Below are positions 44,862-57,311 of a stretch of DNA of 64,000 nt, piece after piece. The translations under genes and the position numbers were made by a program. The stretch lies in NCBI GenBank assembly GCA_958450325.1, contig OY288257.1, positions 57,117,938 to 57,181,937 on the forward strand, written 5' to 3'. This DNA is from Agrostemma githago. Lineage: Eukaryota; Streptophyta; Magnoliopsida; Caryophyllales; Caryophyllaceae. Each line of letters opens with the position of its first letter. The first letter of the stretch is position 1. The notes beneath the pieces are model-generated. The model had not been told where the DNA came from and did not search any database. It saw only the letters and a program-made list of their open reading frames with translations.

Positions 44862-46552
44862 TTAAGTACTCCTATGCATATCCATCATATACTTTTGTAC
44901 GTCAAAATCCCGTGGTGGAGATGATGGATTATGTGGAGTATCGGTGAGGGCTAACGGAGTACCATAGTCATGAATAGGAGACCGGCTCCTAGGCTTGCTT
45001 TGTTGTTGATGACTTTGATTTGCTTGTTGTTGTTGATGGTTCCCTTGGAACCCATGAGAATTGCATTGATTAAGGCCTTGATTGTGGTTTTGTTGTTGTT
45101 GGAAGCCTTGGTTTCCTTTGAAACCGCCTTGATTGAAGTTCCCTTGTTGGAACTCTTGGTTGTTGTTGTGAAAGGTACCTTGATTATTTTGCTTGAAGTT
45201 GTTGAAGGGTCTTGGATTACCCATGTAACCTTGGTAACCTTGGTTGTTGTCCCTTAAGGGAGGTGGAACATAGGGACGATGTTGTTGTTGATGTTGAAAG
45301 GCTTGTTGTTGAGGGACTTGATTGGAAGCTTGGTATTGATTAGAGTAGGAGGCACCTTGCTTGAACGCTTGAAAGGCGTTCACTTGCTCAATACTTCCTC
45401 TACAATGCATAGTATCATGACCAACGATTCCACAAGTATCACACATCCCAAAATAAGGCAAAGGAGGTGCAAACTCCAAGGCATTCACTTCTTGAATCGG
45501 TTGATGGTGGGAGGAACTAGTGCCTTGGACTTGGTTGAGGTGGCTTTGGAGTTTCTTGTCAATAGTCTCCATGTGTGTTTTCAATTGAGCTCCAAGATCG
45601 ATGCTCAATTGTGTAATGACATCAATCTCATGCCTACCTCCCCGATTTGCCTTCCTAGGCCTTGAGTATTGTGAATTATGCACCGCCATCTCCACTTCGG
45701 TAAACCTACCGTTAGATCCCATGTTGAGTATGGCCCTCGAGTCTTCATATAACCCGTTCCAAAATTGTTGTACGAGGAACCATTGTGATAAGCCATGGTG
45801 TGGACAAGAACGGATCAAGGCTTTGAATCTTTCCCACGATTCATAGAGGCTTTCATCATCACGTTGTTGGAAACCCGTGATAGAAGCTCTCAATAGATTT
45901 GTCTTCTCCGGGGGATAGAATTGTTGGTAGAAGGCTAAGGCTAGCTTCTTCCAAGTGTCAATGCCAAGTCTTGCTTTGTCCAACCCCTTGAACCATTGCT
46001 TCGCTTTACCAATAAGAGAGAAAGGAAATAATACCCACCGGATTTGGTCTTGAGTTATTCTCGTTTGCGAAATAGCGTCACAATAATCCGAAAAGGTTTC
46101 CATGTGTTGATGAGGATCTTCGGTTGGTAACCCACTAAAATGACTTCTCTCGACCAATTGGATAAATTGCTTTTTCGCCACAAAATTCCCGGTATATGCC
46201 TCCGGTAAAGTGGATGGACCCGGCAAAACGTCTTCCGTAAAGGTTGAGTGAGAAGAAAACTTAGGCATGATTGGATATAAGGGAGAAGATGGTGGTGTAG
46301 ACGGTCTTGATGTAGATGAAGAGGGGGAACTAGGAGAAGAATTACCGAAGGGATTGATGAAGGTCCCTCCGGCCGTCTCTCGAGGTGACTCGCTAAAGTC
46401 GGCTCCTTGGGCTTGCCTTGATGAGTATTGCTTACACTTGGTTGAGAGATCCTAAACCGATTAATCGTCCGTTGGCGAAAGGCTCGAAAGAGTCTCTCCG
46501 GCTCTGGATTAAAGAGATAGAAGTCGCCTCCCCTCCTAGGCATACACCACAC
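44862..46552 (-). pseudogene. gag: Athila-like gag
   Basis: A Retrotrans_gag-like domain is clear in 46268-44862 (QIRWVLFPFSLIGKAKQWF, then a YPPEKT stretch), followed by a canonical CDTCGIVGHDTMHC zinc knuckle and a Gln/Asn-rich region of about 130 residues. A likely N-terminal part starts at 46552 (MWCMPRRGGDFYLF) in another frame, so a frameshift near 46300-46380 is inferred. TAA at 44862-44864 separates gag from protease in the same frame. Confidence 0.85.
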
Positions 46553-46749
46553 ACTAGAACAAACGTGAGAACACCTAGTGCTTTATGGGCACTAGGCAAC
46601 GACAATAAACAAGCACAACTAGAGACAAAGAGAAAAAAGAAGCTAAGAAAAGAAGAGAAACTAGAAAATATTCACAAGAGAAGATGGGAGAACACAAAGA
46701 AGGGTAACTAAGTCTAGAAATAAGCAAACTAAGTCTAAACAATGCATCG
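46553..46749 (-). other. Athila-like leader between primer site and gag
   Basis: About 200 bp, no supported ORF. Confidence 0.6.
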
Positions 46750-46767
46750 TCCCCGGCAACGGCGCCA
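46750..46767 (-). other. Athila-like primer binding site
   Basis: On the minus strand TGGCGCCGTTGCCGGGGA, three bases after the LTR end. This is the tRNA-Asp-type primer site used by Athila elements. Confidence 0.85.
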
Positions 46768-46770
46768 AAT

Positions 46771-47764
46771 TGATGGTAGGGATTTGTCACGTCCCTAACC
46801 AACAATAAACTACCGATTACACCTAGTGGGTAGCTAGGGTAAGTCGGGATCGTATCCACGAGGACGGTGTTGCAAGGTTTAGACTAGGTCGGCCTAAAAC
46901 AAGACTATGCTACCAAACAAACACAAAGAAACGATAAATGGAAGACTATGGTGGAGGATAGGTAGGATCTCGACTAATGATGAACTAGGCTAAAACAATG
47001 CTAAACAATGCTAATAATCGAACTAACAAGTAAACTAGAGTAAACTATGACTAACTAAGGAGGTGAACTCAAATATGGAAGGAAGTGGGGTAGGTCGGGT
47101 TCATAAGAGTAGAAGGGTAATTGGGGTGATCAAGGGTATAGGTGTCTCCTAATTGCTAGAGTCGGTCCGGGCTCTCGCAACTTAGACCGATGTCAAGGTG
47201 GGTCCAGGCTCTCGCAACTTAGACCCTAGTCCGCACTCTCGTGACTACGACTATTCTCAACATTCTCACACAATAGACAAGCAATGGGAAGATGAACACA
47301 AGTATGGGAAGCATGGCCACTACAACTCACACAAGCATATCAACAAACACATAGAGTGCCTATTATGAGTCTAACAACAAAGATGTAACCTTTACCCCTA
47401 ATCAACCCTAATCACCCATAATCTACCCTTAATCCCCCTACTAACCCCACTTCCTTCCATATTTGAGTTCACCTCCTTAGTTAGTCATAGTTTACTCTAG
47501 TTTACTTGTTAGTTCGATTATTAGCATTGTTTAGCATTGTTTTAGCCTAGTTCATCATTAGTCTAGATCCTACCTATCCTCCACCATAGTCTTCCATTTA
47601 TCGTTTCTTTGTGTTTGCTTGGTAGCATAGTCTTGTTTTAGGCCGACCTAGTCTAAACCTTGCAACACCGTCCTCGTGGATACGATCCCGACTTACCCTA
47701 GCTACCCACTAGGTGTAATCGGTAGTTTATTGTTGGTTAGGGACGTGACAAATCCCTACCATCA
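46771..47764 (-). repeat. Athila-like 5' LTR (994 bp) with 321-bp inverted arms
   Basis: The minus-strand unit starts TGATGGTAGGG and ends CCCTACCATCA next to the primer site. Arms 46771-47091 and 47444-47764 are reverse complements over 321 bp; I see only two mismatches. The 352-bp centre contains two copies of CTCTCGCAACTTAGACC. Ordinary LTRs have terminal inverted repeats of a few bases, so this is either an unusual LTR or two LTR fragments joined head to head. Confidence 0.8.
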
Positions 47765-47770
47765 GATACT

Positions 47771-49226
47771 GTGGTTGAGGATATTAATTTTCATCGCATT
47801 CCTCTTTGGATCCGTGTTCGGCTGTTCGCGGCCTCCCGCTTCAATATCTCCATCCAACTGTTGCTGCTTTCCTCTTGGAACATGTCGGTGATGTCATGGA
47901 AATCGAGGAAATTGATGTTGGCCTTCCCCCAGGCCATATATTCGTGTTCGAGTTTGGATAGACGTCTCTTTATCCCTTATTCCAGGTTGTTACATCCCTC
48001 TTGATGGTGATCGAGTCTCTTGGATTTCCTTCAGTTATGAAAATATTTTCCGTTTCTGTCACCGCTGTGGTCTTGTTGGTCACCGTGTATCTTTTTGTCC
48101 GCTAAATCAAAGTCGTACCATCGCCTTAATTGATCGTCGACTTATGAGCCTTCATCTTCGTGGTCTACAAGTTGTTTATGGTCCTGGCCCTCCTACTTCA
48201 CCTTTTTATTCAAAGAATATATTTGGCCTACCTCAGACTTTCTCTAATATTAATACGATCGTTAAAGTTGCTCCTGCTGTTCCTGCAAATCAAGACTCAT
48301 CTTCATCATCCTCAGCAGTTCGGTCTTCTTCATCATCTTCTAATTCCAGTACTGGTCATCATAATCCTCCCCCTGGTTTTGGAACGCATTTAGTTGGTGA
48401 ACCTAGTCACACAGTTTATGCCGATCTTTACCCGGATGTTCCAAATTTCATTGGGCCTACTCTTTATATGGACCATGCTGCGCCTGTTGTACCAAAGGTT
48501 CCTCCGGCGCCAACGGTTCCGAATGGTGACATACCTGGTTCCTCAAACTTTTCTCGAGCTTTGCGTATCTCAGCTCCGGATCCTGCTTCTGATTCCTCTT
48601 TGGAATTCCTTAGCTTTTCAGACTATAATGGAGGAGTAGAAAATGGTTCCTTTTTGCGTGCTTCCGAACAGGTGAATCCTTATTTATATAATGTTTCTGA
48701 TTCGGCTTTTTTTGGGTCCGGTTTGGTTTGTGCTTCTGTTTTGCAGCGCCTGACAGCCTATGGTTCATCTTCTTCACCATCACCATCTCCGTCGGATTTC
48801 TCTACTGCCAACTCCATGTCTGCAGCTACCTCACCTTTGCAACATTCTTCTCTTTTTGCTCCTGCATCCCAGGAGTTTTTCATGCCAGATACTTCCTCTT
48901 CGAATCTTTCACCAGATTCGACTGCGGGCTTTCATCTTTTCTTCTTGGATGATTCGAATATCTGTTCTCGTGCCACAAGTTCTTCTCCCTCACTTGATGA
49001 TGCTCATCTTCCTACTATTTCCTCTCTTGGCAAACGATCTTTCTCTGTTTTTAGCTCTGAATATTGTTCAAAGGGCTATGTTTACTCGTTCCCAAACAAG
49101 AGATTGAAGCTTTCCTCGCCTCTTGCAGATGAGATGGATCACAAATCGTATCATTCAGTTTTTTTGGATTCTGATGCACACACTCGGGTTGTGGCAGGCT
49201 CGCCTCTGCCACCAATGACCAAATGA
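47771..49226 (+). pseudogene. LINE copy B ORF1, 5' truncated
   Basis: Retains the segment after the DUF4283-like start, the CHRCGLVGHRVSFC knuckle near 48060-48101 and the 360-codon Ser/Pro-rich part (48144-49226). I count ten residue differences from copy A in those 360. The ORF crossing from the LTR into the LINE (47676-47891) is a chance fusion. Confidence 0.8.
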
Positions 49227-52200
49227 AGATACTCTCCTGGAATTGTAGGGGCTTGGGGGACACGGACTCCCTTACAATTCCGTTCTTGTCGTGGTGTGTC
49301 CGGTCCAATGATGTCTGTATAGTTTTCCTGAAAGAAACAAAACGTTCGGTTGCGGATAGTGTGTGTAAGACTAAATCCTTAGGTTTTCCTAATTTCTGTG
49401 GTGTTGACTCCGTAGGTTTAAGTGGAGGTCTGTTGGTTCTTTGGGATAATAGATCCAACCTTTTGCCTCTTGTATCTGATGCCCACTCGGTTGTTTGTAA
49501 AGTTATCGATAATGTATGGTGTGTAGATAATGTGAAGACGGTTATGGTATGCAGTTTTCTTGTATGGTGTTTCTTCGTCGGAGTCTAAGTCAGACTTCTA
49601 GTATAGTATGGGTGAAAAATGTAAGGGCTATGATCATGTTGTCGTTCTAGGTGATTTCAACCAAATCGAGTATCACTCAGACAAACTTGGTGGATCGACT
49701 ATCATTTCCGGTTGGAATGATTTTATGTCTTGGAGACATTACACTCAACTTACTGAACTCCCTTTCTCAGGACCAAGTTTTACATGGTCAAATAAATGTG
49801 ATACACATCAACTTATAATGGAACGTCTTGACAGAGGGTATGCTTCTTCAAACTGGCTGAATTTTTATGCTGATGCTCATATTGTCCATCTTCCTATATT
49901 TTCCTCAGATCATGCTCCTATTATTCTATCAACGGACGTATTGCAAACATAACCCAAGCGACCATATCGTATTGATAATTGGTGTCTTGATCTCCCAGAG
50001 ATGAGAAGTCTTCTTCTATCTACTTGGCCTACTTCTTCGAGAGGGTCGGCTATGTTCTCTTTCTCCCGTAAGCTAAGTACCATCAGATTAAATATCCTTC
50101 GATGGGTTCTTAATAATAGGCACAAATTTATGCTCGATTGGAATGTTTTCTCACGGGATCTTTTATCCATTAGTAATAATATTCATGATATCTGCTCGGC
50201 CAGCTCTTTTATCACGGATCTTAAGACCGCTGAAATTGAGGGTAAATTTCAACGTTCTTTCTGGCAACAACGAGTGAAAGCAGAAGAAATTCTAAATGAT
50301 GGACTTCCTACTTCTTATTTCTTCCATCGAGCAAAAGCCAGAAGACGTCATTTGCGTATTATTGCCCTCCGAAATTCTTCTAGCGACTGGTGTAGTTCTG
50401 AGCAAGACCTTTCAGGAATTGTCCTTGATCATTTTTCCTCGCTTTTTTTGCTCTAGTTCACCAGCATCTTCCCTATGCTCGCTTTCTGTTTTGAATTTTC
50501 CTACTTTAAACTCAGTCGAACAAGATTATTTATCTCAACCTTTTTTAGCCGAGGATGTTAAACGGACAATTTTTTCCATGAAGCCTACCAAGTCTCCAGG
50601 CCCTGATGGTTTTCCTCCTCGGTTCTTCCAGTATTTTTGGGAAGAGATTGGCACTGAATTTACAAATGCGGTTCTCTCTTTTTTGAACTCCGGTCACATT
50701 TTGAAAGAATGGAACGAGACTCATATTATTCTTATTCCAAAGGTTGAAAATCCTGAATTTATTAGCCAATTTCGTCCTATCAGCCTCTGCAACGTTATTT
50801 ACAGGACTGCCTCAAAGTGCATTGCTTTTCGACTTCGGTCAGTTATCCACAAATTGATCGCCAACTCTCAGAATGCTTTTATTCCAGAACGTTCAATTGC
50901 TGATAGTGGTCTTCTTGCTCATGAAATTTTATCTTATATAAATCAACGAAGACGTGGTACGAAATGCTTCGGTGCTATTAAGCTTGATATGAATAAGGCT
51001 TTTGACAGAGTCTCCTGGCCTTTCCTTTTCTATATTCTTGAACGTTTTGGGTTTCCACCTCGTTGCATTGATCTAATCAAATCCTGCGTGTCAACTATCT
51101 CACTTAAGGTAATCCATAATGGCTCTCCGTCTGATCATATTCTTCCAACTTGTGGCCTTCGTCAAGGTGACCCCATTTCTCCTTATCTTTTCTTGCTCTG
51201 CATGGAAGTTCTTTCTCTTCAACTTAGAAATGCGGAATCTTGTGGACTTATTGAAGGAATAAAGCTTTTCAAACATTGTCCTTCTGTCTCTCATCTTTTA
51301 TATGCAGATGATTCTCTTATTTGCATCAAGGCCACTCCTTCTGGATTTGAGCATTTAAATAATATTCTGGTTGATTTTAGCCACTACTAAAGGCAAGTTA
51401 TAAACCAAGAAAAATCATCTATAAAATTCAACCCGAATACTCCTTATGATTTTAAATCTCATCTGAAGAATTTGCTTAATATTAGAAGTCAACAACAATT
51501 TGGTCTTTATTTAGGCGTCCCAGTCGACCTCGGAAGAAAGAAGAGCGTCAATTTTCAGTTTCTCCTTGATAGAATTTCTTCAAAGATATTGGGCTAGGCG
51601 CCTTCTTATTTCAACCAAGCATCTAAATTACTTCTTATAAACTCTATTCTTATGTCTTCTATATCCCATGTAGCCTCTGTTTTGCCTCTGCCACAGCAAC
51701 TCTGCACAAAGATTAACTATTTGGTTGATCTTTTTTGGTGGCGGAATTCTACAAAAAAAAAGAGCTCAACACTGGCTCCCTTAAAAAACTCTCCATCCTA
51801 CTAAAGAAGAGGGCGGAATTGGCTTACGGAATGCAACGCTTGTAAGTCAATCTTTACTTGTTAAACATTTATGGCATATTCACCATAGCCGCCACAGCCT
51901 TCTTGCTCAAGTTCTTTCCTGTAAATACTCGAAGGATCTTCCATTACCCTCATCAAAATCATCTTACTCTGCTGCTTCGTTTGCCTGGAAAGGTATTGTG
52001 AGAACGATGCATTTAATAAATGAAGGTGTTGCTTGGAAATTTGGAAATGGCTCACTCATTACCATGCACAAAGATAAATGGGTCAATAGTGAAATTCCTA
52101 TTTTCCGTCAAAATTGTTCACCTAGCTCTATTTCTTTTCATATGGTGCTACGAGATGCTTCTCACTGGAACCAAACCATGGTTTTCAAGTACTTCAGCCC

Positions 52201-53071
52201 CTCTTGTGCCAAAAAAATTTGTGCCATTGAATTACCCCTTGAGCCTGTGGACGACTTCATTTACTGGAAATTTACGCCCGATGGTCATTATTCATCCAGA
52301 TCTGGTTATAACTTCCTCCTGAATCAACAATATAAAAATGATGATGACTCAAGACTTTTACATTTCAATTGGCGTCTTATTTGGAAGCTTCATTATAAAC
52401 CCCAATTGAAGTTGTTCCTTTGGAAGTTGGTTCACAACATTCTTCCTACATCTGATCCCCTTCGTCTTCGTGGTTTTTCAGTTAACCGTACTTGTTTCCT
52501 CTGCAAAGAACATGATGAAACTTTGGCTCATCTATTCCGCGATTGTGACATTGCTAAACATATTTGGCTTAATGGGCCATTGAGAATTAAACCTCACTCC
52601 GAACCTCCTCTTTCGTTCCTTGATTGGTTCTATAATTTCTTTTCATACCTTATTACAGACTCAAGAAATGAAGATATCAGAAGTGTTTTGTTCCCTCTTA
52701 CCTTGCTTTCCATATGGAAGCACCGAAATAATGTTATTCTTAGAAATGCAGCATCTGACCCTTTGTCCATTATCTTAATCCTTAACACCTTGCAGACACA
52801 AGAACTTGAATTTCAAGATAAAAACATTCTGCTGCATAGACATTTCTCAAGAAAGGAAAGTTCCTTGGATCGCTTCAGTTGCTTATCAACCTCATTAGCT
52901 CATCCCCACTCCTTCACAAGCTCTGTCTCCAGCTACAATCTCGGTGTTTCCTTTCATAAGAAATCGTCGCTCGGCTCTTATCAGATTTATCTCCATGGTT
53001 TGTTTTTTTCAGGTAAGTGTTTTGGCTTTAAGCCGGGCTATGTTTCATGTTTCCTCCTGTTGCCAAGATGA
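49223..53071 (+). pseudogene. LINE copy B ORF2
   Basis: ATG at 49223 overlaps the ORF1 stop. Endonuclease (GDFNQ, SDHAP), uninterrupted RT entry (KPTKSPGPDGFPPRFF), palm motifs AFDRVSW, RQGDPISPYLF and YADD near 51302, and the zf-RVT C terminus (51998-53071). Frameshifts and stops near 49575, 49950, 50456 and 51388 match those of copy A; the stop near 20607 in copy A is TGG here. It is complete in domain order but not translatable as one protein. Confidence 0.88.
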
Positions 53072-53274
53072 AGCAATCTTTCATTGTCCTAGTCGGAAGT
53101 TGCAACTTCTTCTTCAAGCTGTATCTGCTTCTCCTTCGTTTATTCCAATAGAGTCGAAGTTTACTATTTCATCACTTAGGTGTCTTCTCGTTTGTAATAA
53201 ACCATGGTCTGTAATATATAGTCCTGTAACTTTTTCTTTAACTTAATATAATTATATATTGTTGCCAAAAAAAA

Positions 53275-54074
53275 GACATTATTACTACCTGGTTTTGTAA
53301 CTTTGTTTTACCCTTCATTTCAAAGAGAATTCTCATTTGATTATTATATTTCTCACAGATGAATATAAGTGGGAAAATATCTTTGGGATGGAGGAACTGA
53401 GGAAGTAGGGGACAGGGTAGACTTGACAAAACTGATCCAATTCTAATAAATCAACCCGAACTCGACCCGACACCCGGACTAAAGATCTGAGTTTGACTCG
53501 TAACTGGAATTGACTCGAGCTAACCCCAAACTAACCTGACTATTATTATAGAAAACGAGTCGATATTCCTAAAAACGTTGAAAAAGAAAATCCGAAAATG
53601 ACCCGAACACGAAATGATGCAACACGACCCAAAGTCAACCCAATTCTTATAACCCAAAAATAATCTAAACCGAACCCAACCGGTTGACCCGTTTGACAAG
53701 TGTAGGATAGGGAATTCATGGAGATCAAAAGGCCGGGAGTAGGGATGGCAACGGGTCGGGTCTGGGTCGGGTCCACCCGGACCCAGACCCGGACCCGAAG
53801 TTTCAATCCTAGACCCAGACCCGACCCGGACCCGAACGGGTCCAAAATTATAAGACCCATACCCGAACCAGCCGGGTCCGGTTCTACCCGCGGGTCTGCC
53901 TTAATTATTACATTGTTGTATTATTCATTGTTTCGATGGAAATTTCGTAGAAAAACACGAACTTAATTTCCAAAAAATTTACGTAATGTCTTGAGTCATT
54001 CCTTACGCATAAATTTTTAAAAAAGTGTTTACAAACCACGCATAAAAATGATTAAAAAAAAAAGTGTCTACAAG
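53275..54074. other. Flank of LINE copy B, duplicate of 39408-40206
   Basis: Same LINE target duplication, GACCCG-rich stretch and LTR junction (AAGTGTCTACAAG then TGTGG). No gene. Confidence 0.8.
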
Positions 54075-56648
54075 TGTGGACATGACATAGGTTCACCCCG
54101 ACGCGGCCACGCGCGGGTTGGGGGAGGCGAATGAATCTCCATATGAGAATGGATCGAATTGAAATTTAAATCGAAGTGGAGTCGCCACCGAACTTTGTGG
54201 GAGTTCGGGCCCGTTCGAACCCACTCAATGTCGTAGTGGGCCGTGTACAAAATACGGCCCATTTCCGATGTCAGAGTTTATTGGGTTCGTCCCTTTGCAT
54301 TTGATACCGATACCGACATTATCGGATATCGTGTATTGAATGACTCTCGTGCGCCGACGGTTTCGGACATCCGGAAATCGAGGTTCTGAGTAAGGGGTGA
54401 GGGTACGTGTTGGGAAGTTCACTAAGAACACCCAACCCCGCCCGCACTTAGCGGCCTCTACTAGGATATCGAATGACTTTCTAATACGCGCGTTAGTAAT
54501 TCGGTTAAATGATATGCAAACGTTGTTTTCCCTAAGCATGTGAGAAATTGAACGGGTTTCTAGGTCGATTTAATGCAACTAATTCTAACGTCAAAGTTAA
54601 ATTTAGCATGTGGGTTCATTTTAGTACAATAAAATAAACAAAATAAATCAACAAGAAAATAGCAAACTTGTTAGTGACGGTATAACGATAATAACGATTT
54701 GTGAATAATATAAAATAATATGGAATTATGTAAATAAGATGATGCATGATTTTGAAAAGCGATGTTTCACGTGATAGATTAGACACGTGTTAACATAAGT
54801 CATAAAAAAGGTATTACCGAAACTAGAAGACGGTATAGGACTCACGGTTTTGACGTGATAAAGGGCCACTCGACCGAGTCATTGGAGGACTCGACCGAGT
54901 GGACCTCTAGAAGAGCTTCTGTACCGTTTTTTTAGACCCTACTCGATCGAGTTATTGATGAACTCGACCGAGTATGCTGCCACTCGATCGAGTCATTACG
55001 GGACTCGACCGAGTGGTGGTCAAAAAATCATTCTGTCTCGGTTTTTTGGGATGCCACTCGACCGAGTGTGCTAGGCACTCGATCGAGTGCCCCTGTATGA
55101 ACTAGGGTTCGTTTGCAATTTTGTTATCGATTTCGAAATTGCTTTTGATTTTGCTAATTCGATGATTCTGCCGAATCGGGCATAAATATTGTATAATTTA
55201 TGCTCGATTCGGATTTTGATAAATCGTTGATTGTGTTGAATCGGGCATAAATATTGTATAATTTATGCTCGATTCGCGTGTATGATACTCGTCGTATCCA
55301 ACGTGCGATTATTGAATCGACATCAGATATTAGAGCGAGATAAAAAAAAAGTTGTTATAAGTCGTTTTAAATTAACCAAAACGATATAAATTCCCTCCGC
55401 GTTTATAGTGTCGTATTAATTCTTGTCGAATTAGATGACATCTATTTTAGCATCAACCAAAATCGTATTAGTTAATTTACTTGACTAAATCGTTTAGATT
55501 CCACATCCAACTATTGAGTTGGTATCGAATCTAATAGATTGATACTTTGCGATTATTAAAACGGACTCGACTTGAATAAAAATACGTGAATTAAAAAAAA
55601 AGGTTTTAGAAATCGAAGTATGCAATGTTGATGTTAACTCGCTTCAACAATCAAATATTCGGGGTGTCGGGATAAGCGACCGGCCGCGTCGGATGAAACA
55701 TCCTTGCATTCGTGTTTTCTTATCCCGTAATCCCTCCTATTCGACATGAATTAGCGAGTATTTTAATGTTTTATATTAACGATATTAACGATATTAGACG
55801 CGACGATAAAATAAGAAAACGAAAGAAATCAACAACGACCGACGAACAAGACGACGACGACGCGAGGCGGAAGACGCGAGAAAGAGAAGGAGAAAAAGGG
55901 AAGGACGGGATTATTGCACCCTCAACCTACATGTTCTTGTTCTCGGACGGGACTCGTTAATTGTGGCTTGCACGTGAGTATCGAGATGTAGGCTAAGTTA
56001 TGGTGGTTAGGGTTTTGATTACTAGATGCTAGGGTTAGAGTTTGCAAGTGTGAGATTAGGGTTTGATTAGGGTTTGCTTAGGGTGAAAAAAGATTAAAAA
56101 AAAGATGATCAATTGCATGCAAAGGGGGTGTTTATATAGGCATGGCCATGCAGCCCCGTCTAGGGTTACTCGACCGAGTAACTGGCTAACTCGTTCGAGT
56201 GGCCCAGGGCGACAGCCGTCGGGCTTGTTTAAAGGCCTACTCGATCGAATAGAGCTGACACTCGATCGAGTGGGTCAGCTGGAGTGCATGGGTCCGGTTT
56301 TTGGACCGTGGTTTGGGCTTTGTATTTGGGTTAGACTTTTGATGTCTATGTGGTTGTTTTTTTGTGTTTCGGAAACGGCTTTGATCGGGGTTGACCCAAT
56401 CACCAAAAGTCGGTTTTATTTCCGGTGTCGGTTTTGACCCAAATTAGTCTTGTTTGATTGGAAACGACCCGCTGGGCCTGAATTTGAGGTTGGTTTTGTG
56501 AGATTTGTACTCCGTAAGTGCTTAGGCCAACAACTAATGGTGTTGAGCCCATATCCGAGCGCGTAGAAACACGTTTGCGTCCGATCATCATCGAGTGTTT
56601 TTTGGAAACTGCTTTAGACACCTGGCAATCAAAATGTGGGTGTCTACA
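54075..56648 (-). repeat. Element 3 3' LTR (2574 bp)
   Basis: Minus strand start TGTAGACACC at 56648, end TGTCCACA at 54075. Promoter palindrome cores at 56168, 56189, 56239 and 56260, with TATATAAA at 56131-56138; leader cores at 54868, 54889, 54941, 54962, 54982, 55003, 55056 and 55077 (21, 52, 21, 20, 21, 53, 21). Invariant 20-mer at 55919-55938 and two hairpins at 55172-55211 and 55238-55275. Confidence 0.94.
54868..55088 (-). repeat. Leader palindrome cluster of Element 3, eight copies
   Basis: Same eight-copy layout as Element 2, though the LTRs are clearly diverged elsewhere. All cores fit ACTCGRYCGAGT. Confidence 0.92.
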
Positions 56649-56661
56649 GAGCCCCCACTCT
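56649..56661 (-). other. Element 3 polypurine tract
   Basis: GAGCCCCCACTCT on the plus strand, the reverse complement of AGAGTGGGGGCTC. Confidence 0.87.
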
Positions 56662-57311
56662 GACTGAGGCTTGGACAGGGCGAAAGTCAGAGTAGCTACC
56701 AAGCCAATTAAGACCTGGTAGACTTCCGGTCGGGCCGTTTATAGTCCATTAGACTTGCGTGAAGGGCTCGACAGCCATAAGATAGAAGTCATACCTGAGC
56801 TGATGATAATAACTCCGTGGGGAATTAGTACTTGTCGCGTAAGTCCTGGGTGCGCCTGTACGTGGGCCCATCCCGTGAAAATGCCGCCTTGGGCTTTCCG
56901 CTAGGGAGATATGTGAATTGTGCGGTCTTGAATTGTACCTGTATAAGTTACATAAAATTTTGCATGCAACATGTAGGTGAAACAAATATGACTCGCGTTG
57001 GGGAAAATGATTTTTGAATTTTTGAATTTTTTTGAATTTTTTTTGAAATTTTGAATTTTTTTGAAATTTTTGACCCCTAAGAAATTTAGGAAAGTTCGGG
57101 ATGACTAAATCCGTGCTAGTATTGAGACTAGGCCTGTATGTTTAAGCATTGTTCGAATTAGGAAACTTTTGTGGGAAGAAGATATGGAAAGAGGGTTGTA
57201 GGCCTTTATGCTATATATACCCTTCCCTTGCTTCAATTTTCTTCACACTTCCTCATAATTCCCTTCTTCTTAAAAAGAAAAAACTCTTTATTCCTTTCAA
57301 GAATTTTAGTC
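56662..57311 (+). promoter_or_regulatory. PMD promoter region of Element 3
   Basis: TATATATA at 57212-57219, 93 bp before the PMD ATG. Upstream sequence is non-coding, with a T-rich GAATTTTT repeat near 57012-57075. Confidence 0.6.

Larger units (their letters stand above)
42790..47764 (-). mobile_element. Athila-like LTR unit, truncated, gag and protease only
   Basis: Minus-strand order from 47764: LTR, primer site, leader, gag, protease, then about 575 bp of non-coding DNA with palindromes. No RT, RNase H, integrase or 3' LTR is found before the break at 42789/42790. It may be a non-autonomous gag-protease element that lost its 3' end, or a full element that suffered a deletion. It sits in LINE copy B, whose sequence begins at 47765 (GATAC). 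Confidence 0.78.
47765..53274 (+). mobile_element. L1-like LINE, copy B, 5' truncated by the Athila-like LTR
   Basis: Starts at GATACTGTGG, equivalent to 18346 of copy A, and ends with TTGTTGCC and eight A (53267-53274). It lacks Element 2, and so shows the empty site for that insertion. A diverged copy of the LINE target duplication follows (53275-53290, one mismatch). It shares the stops and frameshifts of copy A. Confidence 0.93.
47765..56680 (+). repeat. Segmental duplication, copy B
   Basis: 8916 bp, against about 8893 bp for copy A without Element 2. Contains LINE, flank, minus-strand LTR and the first 32 bp of element interior. Confidence 0.92.

Noticed and set aside
47676..47891. Frame fusing Athila-like LTR to LINE ORF1
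   Set aside because: Created by the insertion junction; its first part recurs on the minus strand at 46859 because the LTR arms are inverted.
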